Shown: positions 32,344-40,692, counted from the stretch's first letter. The stretch is DNA of 41,474 nt from 2-02-FULL-62-17 sp046153355 (GCA_046153355.1 JBJXEY010000203.1:1-41474), one strand, 5' to 3'. Program-made: numbers and translations. The notes: a model not told the origin generated them from the letters alone.

Positions 32344-34041
32344 TCAATAGCGTTCGTAAGCAGGAACCATGCTTTTGTACTTCGCCACCAACTTCTTCCA
32401 GTTCGACGGCAACACAATTTTTTTGGTGACGAAGGTTTCATTGTTGGCCGAGGAACACAGAAACCCCATGAAGCCGCCCGCGCCACCGGCGACGATGATC
32501 TCGATGAATTTGGGATGGCTGATGATGGACATCGAATCCTCGCGATTGTGCGGCGTCATGTCGGGCCGCCCATAAGCGATGCTGTGATCGTGATAGGCGC
32601 GATGGCGATACGCCGGCACTCTTGCATATTCCGCCACGAAATTTTTTATCTTCTGTTTGGTCCAGCCAGCCTTGGCTAACGCTTTTGCTTGTACCGGATT
32701 AAAAATCAAACAGGTCATCCCGCCGCGACCCGGTTGCAGGTTGTAGAGCATGCCATCCAGAATCCCCTTCGCATCCGAACCATAGGGCAGGATCTGCGTG
32801 TAGCAATTGGGAAAGAACATGGTCACGCCACTGGCCTCCGCGCCAAGATTGGTGCCCGAATTATTTTCCACATGCAAGGGCGGCCAGGGGCTGTCTTCTT
32901 CGTTCTCGGCGAACACCAGCGAATATTTTCCGGGATTGCCGAGTACACCCATATCTTCGATGCCTTTGCGCGCACCGCCAATATTCTTAATAATGAAACC
33001 CATGGCGCGACCGATCGCCGCGTTGGCCACGTCACCAGGGCTCATGGCGCCTGAACCGCTGTTGACGTGGATTTCTTTGCGGATCGGGCCATTAATCATC
33101 CAGCACGGCGCCCAGGAGCCGGTACTCACGTTGTAAGTGGAAAAGCGCGCGCCCTCATCGAGAATTGCCTCGACGCAGGCGAGAATCACCGGCAAGTGCA
33201 CTGGCAACGCGCCCGCCATCACCGCGTTGATAGCGATCTTCTCCACCGTAGCGTGACCCAGGCGCGGCACCAGCTTGCCGACCAGATGATCAGGGGGCAG
33301 ATCGGTACCGGTGAGCATCTCCGTTACGGCGGCTTCGGTGGGCGGCACGATGGGTAATCCGTCGCCCCAGCCGCGCTTATAAAAGAAACGATTCACCTCA
33401 TCCAACTCACCCTTGAAGACAATACGTGCGGCGTCTTCCTTGGGCTTGGGCGTGGGATTGGCTTCTTCCGCAGTGAGCGGTTTCGTAAAGGCATCGATGA
33501 TCGCGGGCAGCGCGAGGCGTATGCCCTCATCGGCTTCTTCCTGCGAACTGGATTCGCAGGGTACGATTTCCGGCACAACCCTGACTGCTGGCATTCCCTT
33601 GCTTGACGCGGCAGACCGCCCGTCGGGCACAAAGCCCTCGTTCGCCAGTGGTACGGCGGGACGCCCCAGATCTTCGATCGAGATGGCGTCGTGAACGAGA
33701 AACTTAGTGCAGGAACCTCAATCGCCGACGGTGAGTGCCACCGCGTCGACACCACGCACCCAGGCTTCGAACTTGTCTTTGCCCTGAGTGAGGATCTCCG
33801 GGGTGTTGAACACCGAGCATTTATACCAACTGATTTTTAGGGTCGGGAACTTGGCCTTCAGTTCGCGCTCCAAGGCAACGAGAATGGGCACCGCGGCGCG
33901 TTTGCCATTGGCAAATAGGCCGATAGTCTTGCCTTCCAGGGTGTCCAGGCGTTTCGTAATGCCGCGCGCCGGCACCGGTTCGGCGTAGGGCCAGGGACTA
34001 AGTACCTCATAGTCCGCGGCGCGTTGAGTGGTATCGAGCAT
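32344..34041 (-). CDS. UGSC-type selenoprotein with in-frame UGA (Sec108) and a large C-terminal domain
   Basis: From ATG at 34041 (AGGAGG just upstream) the frame runs 107 codons to a UGA at 33720-33718 and then continues in phase with no other stop to UGA at 32346. Reading the first UGA as selenocysteine gives 565 residues. Around it the protein reads VALTVGD-U-GSC-TKFLVHDAIS, a U-x-x-C redox motif (Sec108, Cys111) matching the UGSC selenoprotein family known from metagenomes and genomes. Residues 1-200 form the UGSC domain. The rest has a GWGDGLPIVPPT motif and GNPGKYSLVFAENEED, a domain I cannot name. The gene ends in two consecutive UGA codons. The alternative is two genes split by a true stop, with re-initiation at GTG 33630 after GAGGG. 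The function is unknown but probably redox. Confidence 0.8.
33660..33690 (-). promoter_or_regulatory. Candidate bacterial SECIS hairpin
   Basis: On the mRNA strand a hairpin begins 28 bases after the start of the sequence following the UGA. The lower stem GACGCC/GGCGUC has six pairs and the upper stem AUCU/AGAU has four pairs. A four-base bulge CUGG lies on the 3' side and the apical loop is CGAUCGA with G second. The loop starts 37 bases after the UGA, at the far end of the range I recall for bacterial SECIS elements. Stem and loop G fit, but the spacing is long. Confidence 0.5.
33718..33720 (-). other. Predicted selenocysteine codon (UGA)
   Basis: This is an in-frame UGA at codon 108 of the gene starting at 34041. 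The coding sequence after it is protein-like and the codon falls exactly at the Sec position of the U-G-S-C motif. Recoding would require SelA, SelB and tRNA-Sec, none of which is encoded in this window. Confidence 0.78.
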
Positions 34042-34169
34042 GGGGCCTCCTTGTCTATGAACGATGGGGCAAAGGTAACACGATTGCCGGAGTCGATTTC
34101 GGCCTGCGCGCCGCGACTTAGCGAATATCGCCCCCGCCCATTTGTCACACTCTGTTGCAATTTTTTGTT

Positions 34170-34197
34170 GAACTTAATTCGCCTTGGACCCATCTAT
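34170..34197 (+). promoter_or_regulatory. Candidate sigma-E promoter of the Do-family protease gene
   Basis: GAACTT (34170-34175), 17 bases, then TCTAT (34193-34197) resembles the extracytoplasmic sigma-E pattern GAACTT-N16/17-TCtgA. It lies 57 bases before the ATG of the DegP/MucD-like gene, whose family is a classical sigma-E target. The last element deviates from the consensus. Confidence 0.45.
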
Positions 34198-34254
34198 TGA
34201 CGTACCGGAACCCACACTGCTTTTTCGTCAATGCGTTACACAGAGGAGAGGTCT

Positions 34255-35718
34255 ATGTCATTTACTCGCTATGAGCGTGCCCTGCTGGTTTTGGGCGCGG
34301 TTACTTCCATCGGCGGTGCAATAGGGGGCTACGCGCTTTCTTCGGTGCAGGCGCAGTCCGGGTCATCCGCAGCGCCTTCTACCCCACGCGTCACCGCTAC
34401 ACAGGCCGCCGCGTCGCCCGTGGCAGCGCCGCAAGCGCTACCCGATTTTGCTTCCATCGTCGCGCAGAATGGCCCCGCAGTGGTCAATATCAGCGTTACC
34501 GGTTCGCGGCGCACGGCCAATGCGCCGCCGGTTGATCGCAATCATCCTTTCTACGAATTTTTCCGCCAATACCAGGGCCCGCAATCCGAAGCGCCTACGC
34601 AAGGCCAGGGCTCGGGGTTCATCGTTTCCGCCGATGGCGTAGTGCTCACCAATGCGCACGTGGTGGCCGAGGCCAAGGAAGTGACCGTGAAACTCACCGA
34701 CCGGCGCGAATTCACGGCCAAGGTAGTGGGATTCGATAAAGCCACGGATGTGGCGGTATTACGAATCGAAGGCAAGAATCTGCCCACGGTGAAAATTGGC
34801 GATTCGCGTTTATCGCGCGTCGGCGATTGGGTGCTGGCAATCGGCTCGCCCTTCGGCCTGGAGAATACGGTCACGGCTGGCATCATTTCCACCAAATCGC
34901 GTTCGCTGCCCGGTGATGGTTACGTGCCTTTCATTCAAACCGATGTGGCCATCAATCCCGGCAATTCGGGCGGACCGTTATTCAACCTCGCTGGCGAAGT
35001 GATCGGTATCAATTCGCAGATTTATACGCGCAGCGGCGGCTATCAAGGTCTGTCGTTCGCGATACCGATCGAGACGGCGCGTCGCATCGAACAACAATTG
35101 GTGGCCACCGGCAAGGTGAGCCGCGGCCGATTGGGCGTCGTAATTCAAGAACTAAACGCTTCGCTCGCCGAATCCTTCGGTCTGGATAAGGCGCAAGGGG
35201 CGTTGGTCAACAGCGTGGAGAAAAACAGTCCCGCTGATAAAGCCGGCGTCAAAGCGGGCGATGTAATTCGCAAACTCAATGGCACCGAGATTGGTGTATC
35301 GAGCGAGCTGCCTGCGCTGGTGGCCGAAATCAAACCCGGTTCATCGGCTTCCCTCGAAATTTGGCGTGATGGGCGTGCGCGCAACCTCTCGGTGACGGTG
35401 GGTGAATTCGCCGCCAACGCAGTGGCCAGCACCGATGCGTCCACGCAAGCCGCAGGGCGCCTCGGCCTGGCGGTGCGGCCGTTGACGCCTGAGGAGAAAA
35501 AGCAGGCCGAAGTAGCTAATGGCGTGTTGGTGGAAAACGCCACCGGCGCCGCCGCACGCGCCGGCATACAACAAGGCGATGTGATCCTACGCGCCAATGG
35601 CGCGGAGATCGGCAACGCTGAGAGCTTGCGTTCGCAAGTAGCCAAGGCCGGCAAACGCGTGGCGCTGTTGGTGCAGCGTGGCGAGCAGCGAATGTTTGTA
35701 CCGGTGGAGATCGGTTGA
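34255..35718 (+). CDS. Do-family periplasmic serine protease (DegP/DegQ/MucD type)
   Basis: The ATG at 34255, after AGGAGAGG, gives 487 residues; the frame opens at 34231. A signal anchor of about 35 residues ends near VQAQS. The trypsin-like domain (about 70-285) has the full triad: His in LTNAHVV, Asp in ATDVAVLRI and Ser in INPGNSGGPLF. Two PDZ domains follow, at about 290-385 and 400-485. Such proteases degrade or refold damaged envelope proteins. It is divergent from the selenoprotein gene. A strong terminator follows at 35742-35772, so it is probably a single-gene unit. Confidence 0.95.
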   Translation: MSFTRYERALLVLGAVTSIGGAIGGYALSSVQAQSGSSAAPSTPRVTATQAAASPVAAPQALPDFASIVAQNGPAVVNISVTGSRRTANAPPVDRNHPFYEFFRQYQGPQSEAPTQGQGSGFIVSADGVVLTNAHVVAEAKEVTVKLTDRREFTAKVVGFDKATDVAVLRIEGKNLPTVKIGDSRLSRVGDWVLAIGSPFGLENTVTAGIISTKSRSLPGDGYVPFIQTDVAINPGNSGGPLFNLAGEVIGINSQIYTRSGGYQGLSFAIPIETARRIEQQLVATGKVSRGRLGVVIQELNASLAESFGLDKAQGALVNSVEKNSPADKAGVKAGDVIRKLNGTEIGVSSELPALVAEIKPGSSASLEIWRDGRARNLSVTVGEFAANAVASTDASTQAAGRLGLAVRPLTPEEKKQAEVANGVLVENATGAAARAGIQQGDVILRANGAEIGNAESLRSQVAKAGKRVALLVQRGEQRMFVPVEIG

Positions 35719-35741
35719 TCGCGGTATTCACCGACATTGCG

Positions 35742-35772
35742 AAAAAAAGGGGCGCTTAGCGCCTCTTTTTTT
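35742..35772. terminator. Intrinsic terminator after the Do protease gene
   Basis: A seven-pair stem GGGGCGC/GCGCCTC (one G-T pair) with a TTA loop is flanked by seven A on the left and seven T on the right. This is a canonical Rho-independent terminator for the protease gene, and its symmetry could work in both directions. It separates the protease from the following hydrolase operon. Confidence 0.92.
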
Positions 35773-35847
35773 GGGGCGACTCCCGGCTCGCCCGCGACTG
35801 AGTTAATCTCTCGCCTTCCCCATCGCACCATGAAGCCGGAGAACGTT

Positions 35848-36759
35848 ATGCCTAATCCATCACAAGTCGCCCTCGACACCACCGCCGCCATCCGCAAAAT
35901 GGGTCAGGCGTTTAATGAAGAGATTCTCAATGCCACCTACGCCATCTACAAACCGCTGCAGGAACGCGCGCCGAAAGATGGCGTAACGGTTCACCAAGAC
36001 ATTGCCTATGGTGCTGACGCACGGCATCGCCTGGATGTGTTTGTTCCCACGCAAAAACCCACCGGTGCGCCAGTAGTAATTTATTTCCATGGTGGCGGTT
36101 ATGTGGCGGGCGGGCGCAGCCCGTTACCGGGCCTTATCTACGACAACGTGCCCACCTTCTTCGCGCGCAATGGCTGTATTGGTGTCAACGCCACCTATCG
36201 CCTCGCACCCGCGCACAAGTGGCCCGCGGGCGGCGCCGATGTGGGCGCGGTGGTGGCGTGGCTGTGCGCCAATGTGGCGCAATACGGCGGCGACCCGAAC
36301 AAAATATTCACCATGGGCCAGTCGGCGGGCGCTTCGCATGTGGCCACTTGGACATTTATGGATAAAGTGCATGGCGCTGCGGGCCCAGGCATTGCCGGCG
36401 CGATTCTGCTCTCCGGTGGTTATGGCGCGCAGCACCCGCAATTCAACACTGGACCCGGCGCGCCCAACCACATCGCTTATTTTGGCGAAGACACCGTGAG
36501 CTGGTCAGAGAAATGCGTGCTGGGCAACGTCAAGGCCGGCCATCCGCGCGTGTATCTATGCGTCGCCGAGCTCGATCCCTATCCTTTGACCTGGCCCACC
36601 GCCGCGCTGGTGGCGGAACTGGTGCAGCGCGATAAACGCATCCCTGCGTGGGTGCGTGTATTGCGCGGTCACAACCATGTCTCGCCCGCGATGCAGATCA
36701 ATTCCGAGGTTGATACACTGGGTCCGGAGCTACTCGAATTCATAAACGCCTCTCTTTAG
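35848..36759 (+). CDS. Alpha/beta hydrolase (carboxylesterase/kynurenine formamidase-like)
   Basis: The frame begins at 35737 inside the terminator, so the ATG at 35848 with GGAGA upstream is preferred, giving 303 residues. The oxyanion motif HGGGY is at 81-85 and the nucleophile elbow GQSAGA has S159. A late histidine in RGHNHVS completes the expected triad. This pattern is typical of hormone-sensitive-lipase/BD-FAE or formamidase-like esterases. It is nine bases before the thiolase-like gene and forms an operon with it. It may hydrolyse an ester or amide of the same pathway. The substrate is unknown. Confidence 0.87.
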   Translation: MPNPSQVALDTTAAIRKMGQAFNEEILNATYAIYKPLQERAPKDGVTVHQDIAYGADARHRLDVFVPTQKPTGAPVVIYFHGGGYVAGGRSPLPGLIYDNVPTFFARNGCIGVNATYRLAPAHKWPAGGADVGAVVAWLCANVAQYGGDPNKIFTMGQSAGASHVATWTFMDKVHGAAGPGIAGAILLSGGYGAQHPQFNTGPGAPNHIAYFGEDTVSWSEKCVLGNVKAGHPRVYLCVAELDPYPLTWPTAALVAELVQRDKRIPAWVRVLRGHNHVSPAMQINSEVDTLGPELLEFINASL

Positions 36760-36768
36760 GAAATCAAC

Positions 36769-37941
36769 GTGGCCTTTCATGATTCTGCAATCATCGGTTA
36801 TGCCGAAACCAAAATCGTCGAAAAAGGCGATCGCGATGTGTGTGCCTTGGGCGGGGAAATTCTCGGCTCGTTAATTAAAAGCACTGGTGTCGATAAAGGC
36901 TCCATCGACGGTTTGATTCTTTCCTCCGCCATGAGCGGCGCCGGAAGCGTGTTCTGGTCGCAAGTGGTGGCCGATGCCTTGGGGCTTGGCTTGAATTTTT
37001 GCCAGACGGTGGATATCGGCGGCTGCTCGCCCTTGGGCGCCTTGGCGCGCGCCACCATGGCCATTGATGCAGGCCTCTGCGAGAACGTGTTGTGCCTGTA
37101 CGCCGATACGCAAGCCAGCGCCGACCACCGCCCGGCCAAACCGTTTCGCGTTGAATGGACCAGCGCCCTGGGTTATCTCGGACCACCCGCCGCGTTTGGC
37201 TTGCTCACGCGCCGTTACGAACATCAATACGGCCTCGATTACGCCGCATTGGGAAAGCTAGCCGTCGCGCAGCGCGGTCACGCGGTATTGAACGAGAACG
37301 CCTGCGAAAAACTGCGCAAAGCCATCACGGTGGATGACTATATCAATTCACGTATGATCGCCGACCCAATCAGGTTGCTCGATTGTGTGATGGTGTGTGA
37401 TGGCGCCTCGGGCTTGTTGGTGACCAGCCGCAAGAACGCGGAACGAAAAGGTTTTACCAAGGCGGTGATACCGCTGGGTTACGGCGAACGCACCAACCAT
37501 CGCATCAACGAAGCGGTGGTGGATGTCACCGATACCGGGCATCGCGTCGCCGGCGAAGCGGCATTTCGCCGTGCGGGGCTGAAACCTTCCGACATTGGTT
37601 CGTTTCACCCCTATGACGACTTCATCATCGCCATGATGTTGCAAATGGAAATGTTGGGGTTCTGCAAACCCGGCCAAGGTAGCGCCTATATACGCGACAA
37701 CAATTTCACGCACACCGGCAACCTGCCTCTCAACACCGGCGGCGGTCAGATATCGGCCGGGCAGGCAGGGTTGGCGGGCGGCGGCACGAATTTAATTGAG
37801 GGCGTGCGTCAGTTGATGGGTGACGGCGGCCCGCGCCAAGTGAAAAACAATAAACACGCCATGGTCACCGGCATCGGCGGCATCCCCTATGGCCGCAACT
37901 GGACCACCAGTGCGGTCATGATTCTTTCATCTAACGGTTGA
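36769..37941 (+). CDS. Thiolase-family (SCP2/Ltp-like) protein
   Basis: This 390-residue thiolase-fold protein starts with GTG, its ribosome site AGGAAA overlapping the stop of the hydrolase. The nucleophile position holds C86 in IGGCSPLGAL and the HPYDDF motif near the usual active-site region is present. The GHP motif that carries a catalytic His in thiolases is replaced by SAGQAGL, and the C-terminal catalytic Cys region reads VTGIGGIP without Cys. Together with the adjacent OB-fold partner this resembles non-thiolytic members such as Ltp2-type aldolases. It may cleave or form a C-C bond in an acyl-CoA rather than perform thiolysis. Confidence 0.85.
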   Translation: MAFHDSAIIGYAETKIVEKGDRDVCALGGEILGSLIKSTGVDKGSIDGLILSSAMSGAGSVFWSQVVADALGLGLNFCQTVDIGGCSPLGALARATMAIDAGLCENVLCLYADTQASADHRPAKPFRVEWTSALGYLGPPAAFGLLTRRYEHQYGLDYAALGKLAVAQRGHAVLNENACEKLRKAITVDDYINSRMIADPIRLLDCVMVCDGASGLLVTSRKNAERKGFTKAVIPLGYGERTNHRINEAVVDVTDTGHRVAGEAAFRRAGLKPSDIGSFHPYDDFIIAMMLQMEMLGFCKPGQGSAYIRDNNFTHTGNLPLNTGGGQISAGQAGLAGGGTNLIEGVRQLMGDGGPRQVKNNKHAMVTGIGGIPYGRNWTTSAVMILSSNG

Positions 37942-37955
37942 TAGCGGGATAAAAA

Positions 37956-38381
37956 ATGACACAGTTACATGACACCTCGAAAGTCGATCGCGAACCGCCG
38001 ATTCCCTTGAGCTACACCAAGCCCTTCTGGGAAGGCACGCGGCAGAAAAAATTATTATTGCAATACGACAAGCGCAACAGCCGCTACCAGTTCTACTGGC
38101 GGCCAGTGAGCATTTATGATGGCTTAGGCGATTTGGAAGCGCGCGAAGCCGAAGGTACTGGCGAGATCTTCACCTTCACCATTGCCACCCGCGCTCGACC
38201 GCCGTTTCAAGGGCATGAGCCGTTCGCCATCGGCGTGGTGACGTTAAAAGAAGGTGTCAACATCATGGCCAACATCATCAATTGCGCAAGCGAAGAACTT
38301 CGCATTGGGTTGCCGGTTAGGTTGTGTTGGTTGCCGATGAAAAACGGCACCAATTTGCCGGCGTTTGAGCCGACTAGGTAA
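37956..38381 (+). CDS. OB-fold (DUF35-like) partner of the thiolase
   Basis: This 141-residue protein lies 14 bases after the thiolase-like gene. Its C-terminal half has the DUF35 OB-fold pattern (EGTGEIFTFTIATRARPPFQ, then GLPVRLCWLPM). In many relatives an N-terminal zinc ribbon with four cysteines precedes it. Here that region reads LLLQYDKRNSRYQFYWRP and has no cysteines. DUF35 proteins form tight complexes with thiolase-like enzymes and help bind CoA substrates. No terminator is obvious after the stop. Confidence 0.85.
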   Translation: MTQLHDTSKVDREPPIPLSYTKPFWEGTRQKKLLLQYDKRNSRYQFYWRPVSIYDGLGDLEAREAEGTGEIFTFTIATRARPPFQGHEPFAIGVVTLKEGVNIMANIINCASEELRIGLPVRLCWLPMKNGTNLPAFEPTR

Positions 38382-38462
38382 GACCGAAATTAAAAATCAA
38401 GACTGGTAGATAGTTGGTGCACAACGTTTACTCTGCGTAAAGGACGCAAACGAATATCATTC

Positions 38463-39518
38463 TTAGTCTATCGTTGAAACAAGCTGCCTTATATTGGGCT
38501 GCTGTTTATCAAGTTGAGATTGATTGACTGTAACCTGCCGCTTCGCCACATTGTGGACACCCGCAGTCAATCCAACGATAGGTATGCCACAGGAACTGGA
38601 CACGACCGAGGCAGTATTCGCGTCCACGATTTCGAATTGAAACATTCGCGCAAATGCCGCCCTCCCGGCAGGGCTTCCGTGGCCGCTTGGATGTATTTCG
38701 AACACATTTGGGTTGCGTTGCCAAACGGACCAAATTTCATTTCCTATTTCCGTAACGACGGTTCTAAAAGCGCTCGCCGAGCTAATGTATTGGGTCAATC
38801 GATTGCCCACATAGCAATAGATTCTGGGGGTTGGAAGTCTGTATTGTTGCGAATAGAGAAAATACTGTGATTGTTGGGATCCTGGCGCGCGCGTAATGCC
38901 ATACAAAAGAGCAAGAACTGCCCGGACAGCCCGCTTGGACGAACCGTCGGCGGAAAAAGGAATGATAAGTCGATCCGACGCCGACATTGCGAGTTCCGTG
39001 TATATGGAGAAACTCGGGTTGCAGTCTATAAAGACGGTGGTGTTTTCCTGATTCCAGGATCTCTGAATATCGTCGATAAGATCGCTTATCCAGGTGTGAA
39101 CTATTCTCCACGCATCTGTCGGGCCGGGTGTGGTTGCGCCAAGCACGCGTGAAGCTTGTATTTCAAGCTGTTCATCTCCCGCGACCAAGAATAAATTGCG
39201 GGGAATGCTGGCATTCCAGCTCGCGACGTTTATCGCGTAGGATGCCCCAGTCCTAGGATTTACATATGGGCTAACGATTCGATCTTCAATGTATCCGGAA
39301 ATCGTGGTTCTAGGCGTATTTCCACTAATCCTATCCAGCGCCTGCTCACCCCTTAGCATCCCTCCGAGCAACATTCCAGACGCATTCGCTTGCGGACAAA
39401 GGTCGACAACCAAAATTTTCCTGTCTGGGTGGGTTCTCGCATATTCGCTTGCGATCTGATAAGTCAAATAGCTTTTTCCCACTCCTCCCTTGTTATTCCA
39501 TAACGCGTAGATTGCCAT
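38463..39518 (-). CDS. ParA/MinD-family ATPase (orphan, lower GC)
   Basis: The ATG at 39518, preceded by GAGGAG, gives 351 residues beginning MAIYALWNNKGGVGKS; the open frame extends upstream to 39554. The deviant Walker A motif KGGVGKS is followed by a Walker A' segment LVVDLCPQANAS and a Walker B-like TTVFIDCNPSF. This is the ParA/Soj fold, but the C-terminal half is longer than in chromosomal Soj and not recognisable. There is no parB gene or centromere-like repeat. Codon use and GC are visibly lower than in both neighbours, suggesting acquisition by transfer. It could be a remnant of a mobile element or a defence or partition gene. Confidence 0.85.
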   Translation of the reverse strand: MAIYALWNNKGGVGKSYLTYQIASEYARTHPDRKILVVDLCPQANASGMLLGGMLRGEQALDRISGNTPRTTISGYIEDRIVSPYVNPRTGASYAINVASWNASIPRNLFLVAGDEQLEIQASRVLGATTPGPTDAWRIVHTWISDLIDDIQRSWNQENTTVFIDCNPSFSIYTELAMSASDRLIIPFSADGSSKRAVRAVLALLYGITRAPGSQQSQYFLYSQQYRLPTPRIYCYVGNRLTQYISSASAFRTVVTEIGNEIWSVWQRNPNVFEIHPSGHGSPAGRAAFARMFQFEIVDANTASVVSSSCGIPIVGLTAGVHNVAKRQVTVNQSQLDKQQPNIRQLVSTID

Positions 39519-39579
39519 TTGCTCCTCTATTTTTATATCCAACAGTTTGGCCAAGGCTAGCCGAACTTCGAATATTAAT

Positions 39580-39593
39580 GTTAATAAATTAAC
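39580..39593. promoter_or_regulatory. AT-rich inverted repeat upstream of the ParA-like gene
   Basis: GTTAAT (39580-39585) and ATTAAC (39588-39593) are perfect inverted arms two bases apart. They lie about 62 bases before the ATG of the ParA-like gene in a strongly AT-rich stretch. The element could be part of the promoter or an operator, as ParA proteins often autoregulate. Confidence 0.3.
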
Positions 39594-39645
39594 CCGCTAT
39601 TGCAGCGCGAGGAGGTATTTCGAGATCTATAGCGTATCCGGTGTG

Positions 39646-40617
39646 TCAATTCAGTTTGAGGCCAGTGGTCTTGACGAGGTTGGTCCACTTTTCGATCTCG
39701 GCGCGTAACAGGCCGCCTAGCTCTGCAGGCGTAGTGGGATCGGGTTCTTCTCCGGTTTTGGCCAGACGCTCCAGCACATCGGGCAGCTTCAAAGTGCGCA
39801 CCACTTCGGCGTTGAGCCGGTTGATGATTTCGGCAGGTGTTCCGCCGGGCGCGAACATCGACAGCCCGCCTGCGCCACCGGCGTAACCCGGAACCGTCTC
39901 GCCCACCGTCGGAATATCCGGCAGCCCTGGAATGCGCTTGCTGTCGGTTGCCGCTAGCGCGCGCAGCTTTCCCGAACGCATCAACGAGGTGCTGCCCGCG
40001 GCGCCTGAAATCGCCAGATGGATCTGCCCCGCCACCACCGCAACATTGGCTTCGCTGGAACCTTTGTAAGGTACGTGCAGCAAGTCGATATTCGCCATCA
40101 AGCGTAACAACTCGCCCGCCAGATGATGGCTGCTGCCAATGCCGGCGGAGCCAAAGCTCACTTCACCGGGGCGCTTTTTCGCCTCGGCGATGACATCGGC
40201 CATGTTCTTAAAAAGGCTGGAGCCCCCAGTGACAATCACCAGGCCGCTTTTCGACACACCCGAAATCGGCGCCAGATCCTTCAAGGGATCGTAGGGAAGC
40301 TTACGCACCAAAGTCCCCGTGGCCACCGAACCCACCGGCACCATGCCGATGGTGTACCCATCAGGCGCTGATCGGGCGAGCGTACCCACACCGATATCGG
40401 TGCTCGCACCGGTACGATTCTCGACGTAGACGCTTTGCCCGAGGCTCGTGGTCATTTTTTCAGCGAGCATCCGGCCCGCTTGATCAAGACTGCCGCCTGC
40501 GGCGAGCGGCACGATGATGCGAATGGGCTTGTTCGGGTAGGACTGCGCCAAACACGAGCCGAAAGCCTGAACCGACACCAACATATAAGTGAACTTCAAG
40601 GCAGCACAAAATCGCAT
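39646..40617 (-). CDS. Bug/TctC-family periplasmic solute-binding protein
   Basis: The ATG at 40617, with AAGGAG seven bases upstream, gives 323 residues; the frame is open to 40659. The signal peptide ends near GSCLAQ, followed by SYPNKPIRIIVPLAAGG, VENRTGAST and PDGYTIG. It lies 75 bases after another Bug gene in tandem. The mature part is of normal length and all family motifs are present. The ligand is unknown. Confidence 0.93.
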   Translation of the reverse strand: MRFCAALKFTYMLVSVQAFGSCLAQSYPNKPIRIIVPLAAGGSLDQAGRMLAEKMTTSLGQSVYVENRTGASTDIGVGTLARSAPDGYTIGMVPVGSVATGTLVRKLPYDPLKDLAPISGVSKSGLVIVTGGSSLFKNMADVIAEAKKRPGEVSFGSAGIGSSHHLAGELLRLMANIDLLHVPYKGSSEANVAVVAGQIHLAISGAAGSTSLMRSGKLRALAATDSKRIPGLPDIPTVGETVPGYAGGAGGLSMFAPGGTPAEIINRLNAEVVRTLKLPDVLERLAKTGEEPDPTTPAELGGLLRAEIEKWTNLVKTTGLKLN

Positions 40618-40692
40618 GAAGGAACTCCTTAAAAAAATATGTCGATCATCGAATCGCAACCGATTTGGTTTTTATTCGAGCCTGGCCCCTTT

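Noticed and set aside
33630..33720. Frameshift or pseudogene explanation for the broken ORF pair at 32344-34041
   Set aside because: Both parts are in the same frame with only one UGA between them and no coding decay. The UGA is exactly at the Sec position of U-G-S-C. A split gene with re-initiation at GTG 33630 remains a minor alternative.
35737..35847. Upstream start of the alpha/beta hydrolase at 35737
   Set aside because: It would translate through a canonical intrinsic terminator. The ATG at 35848 has its own ribosome site.
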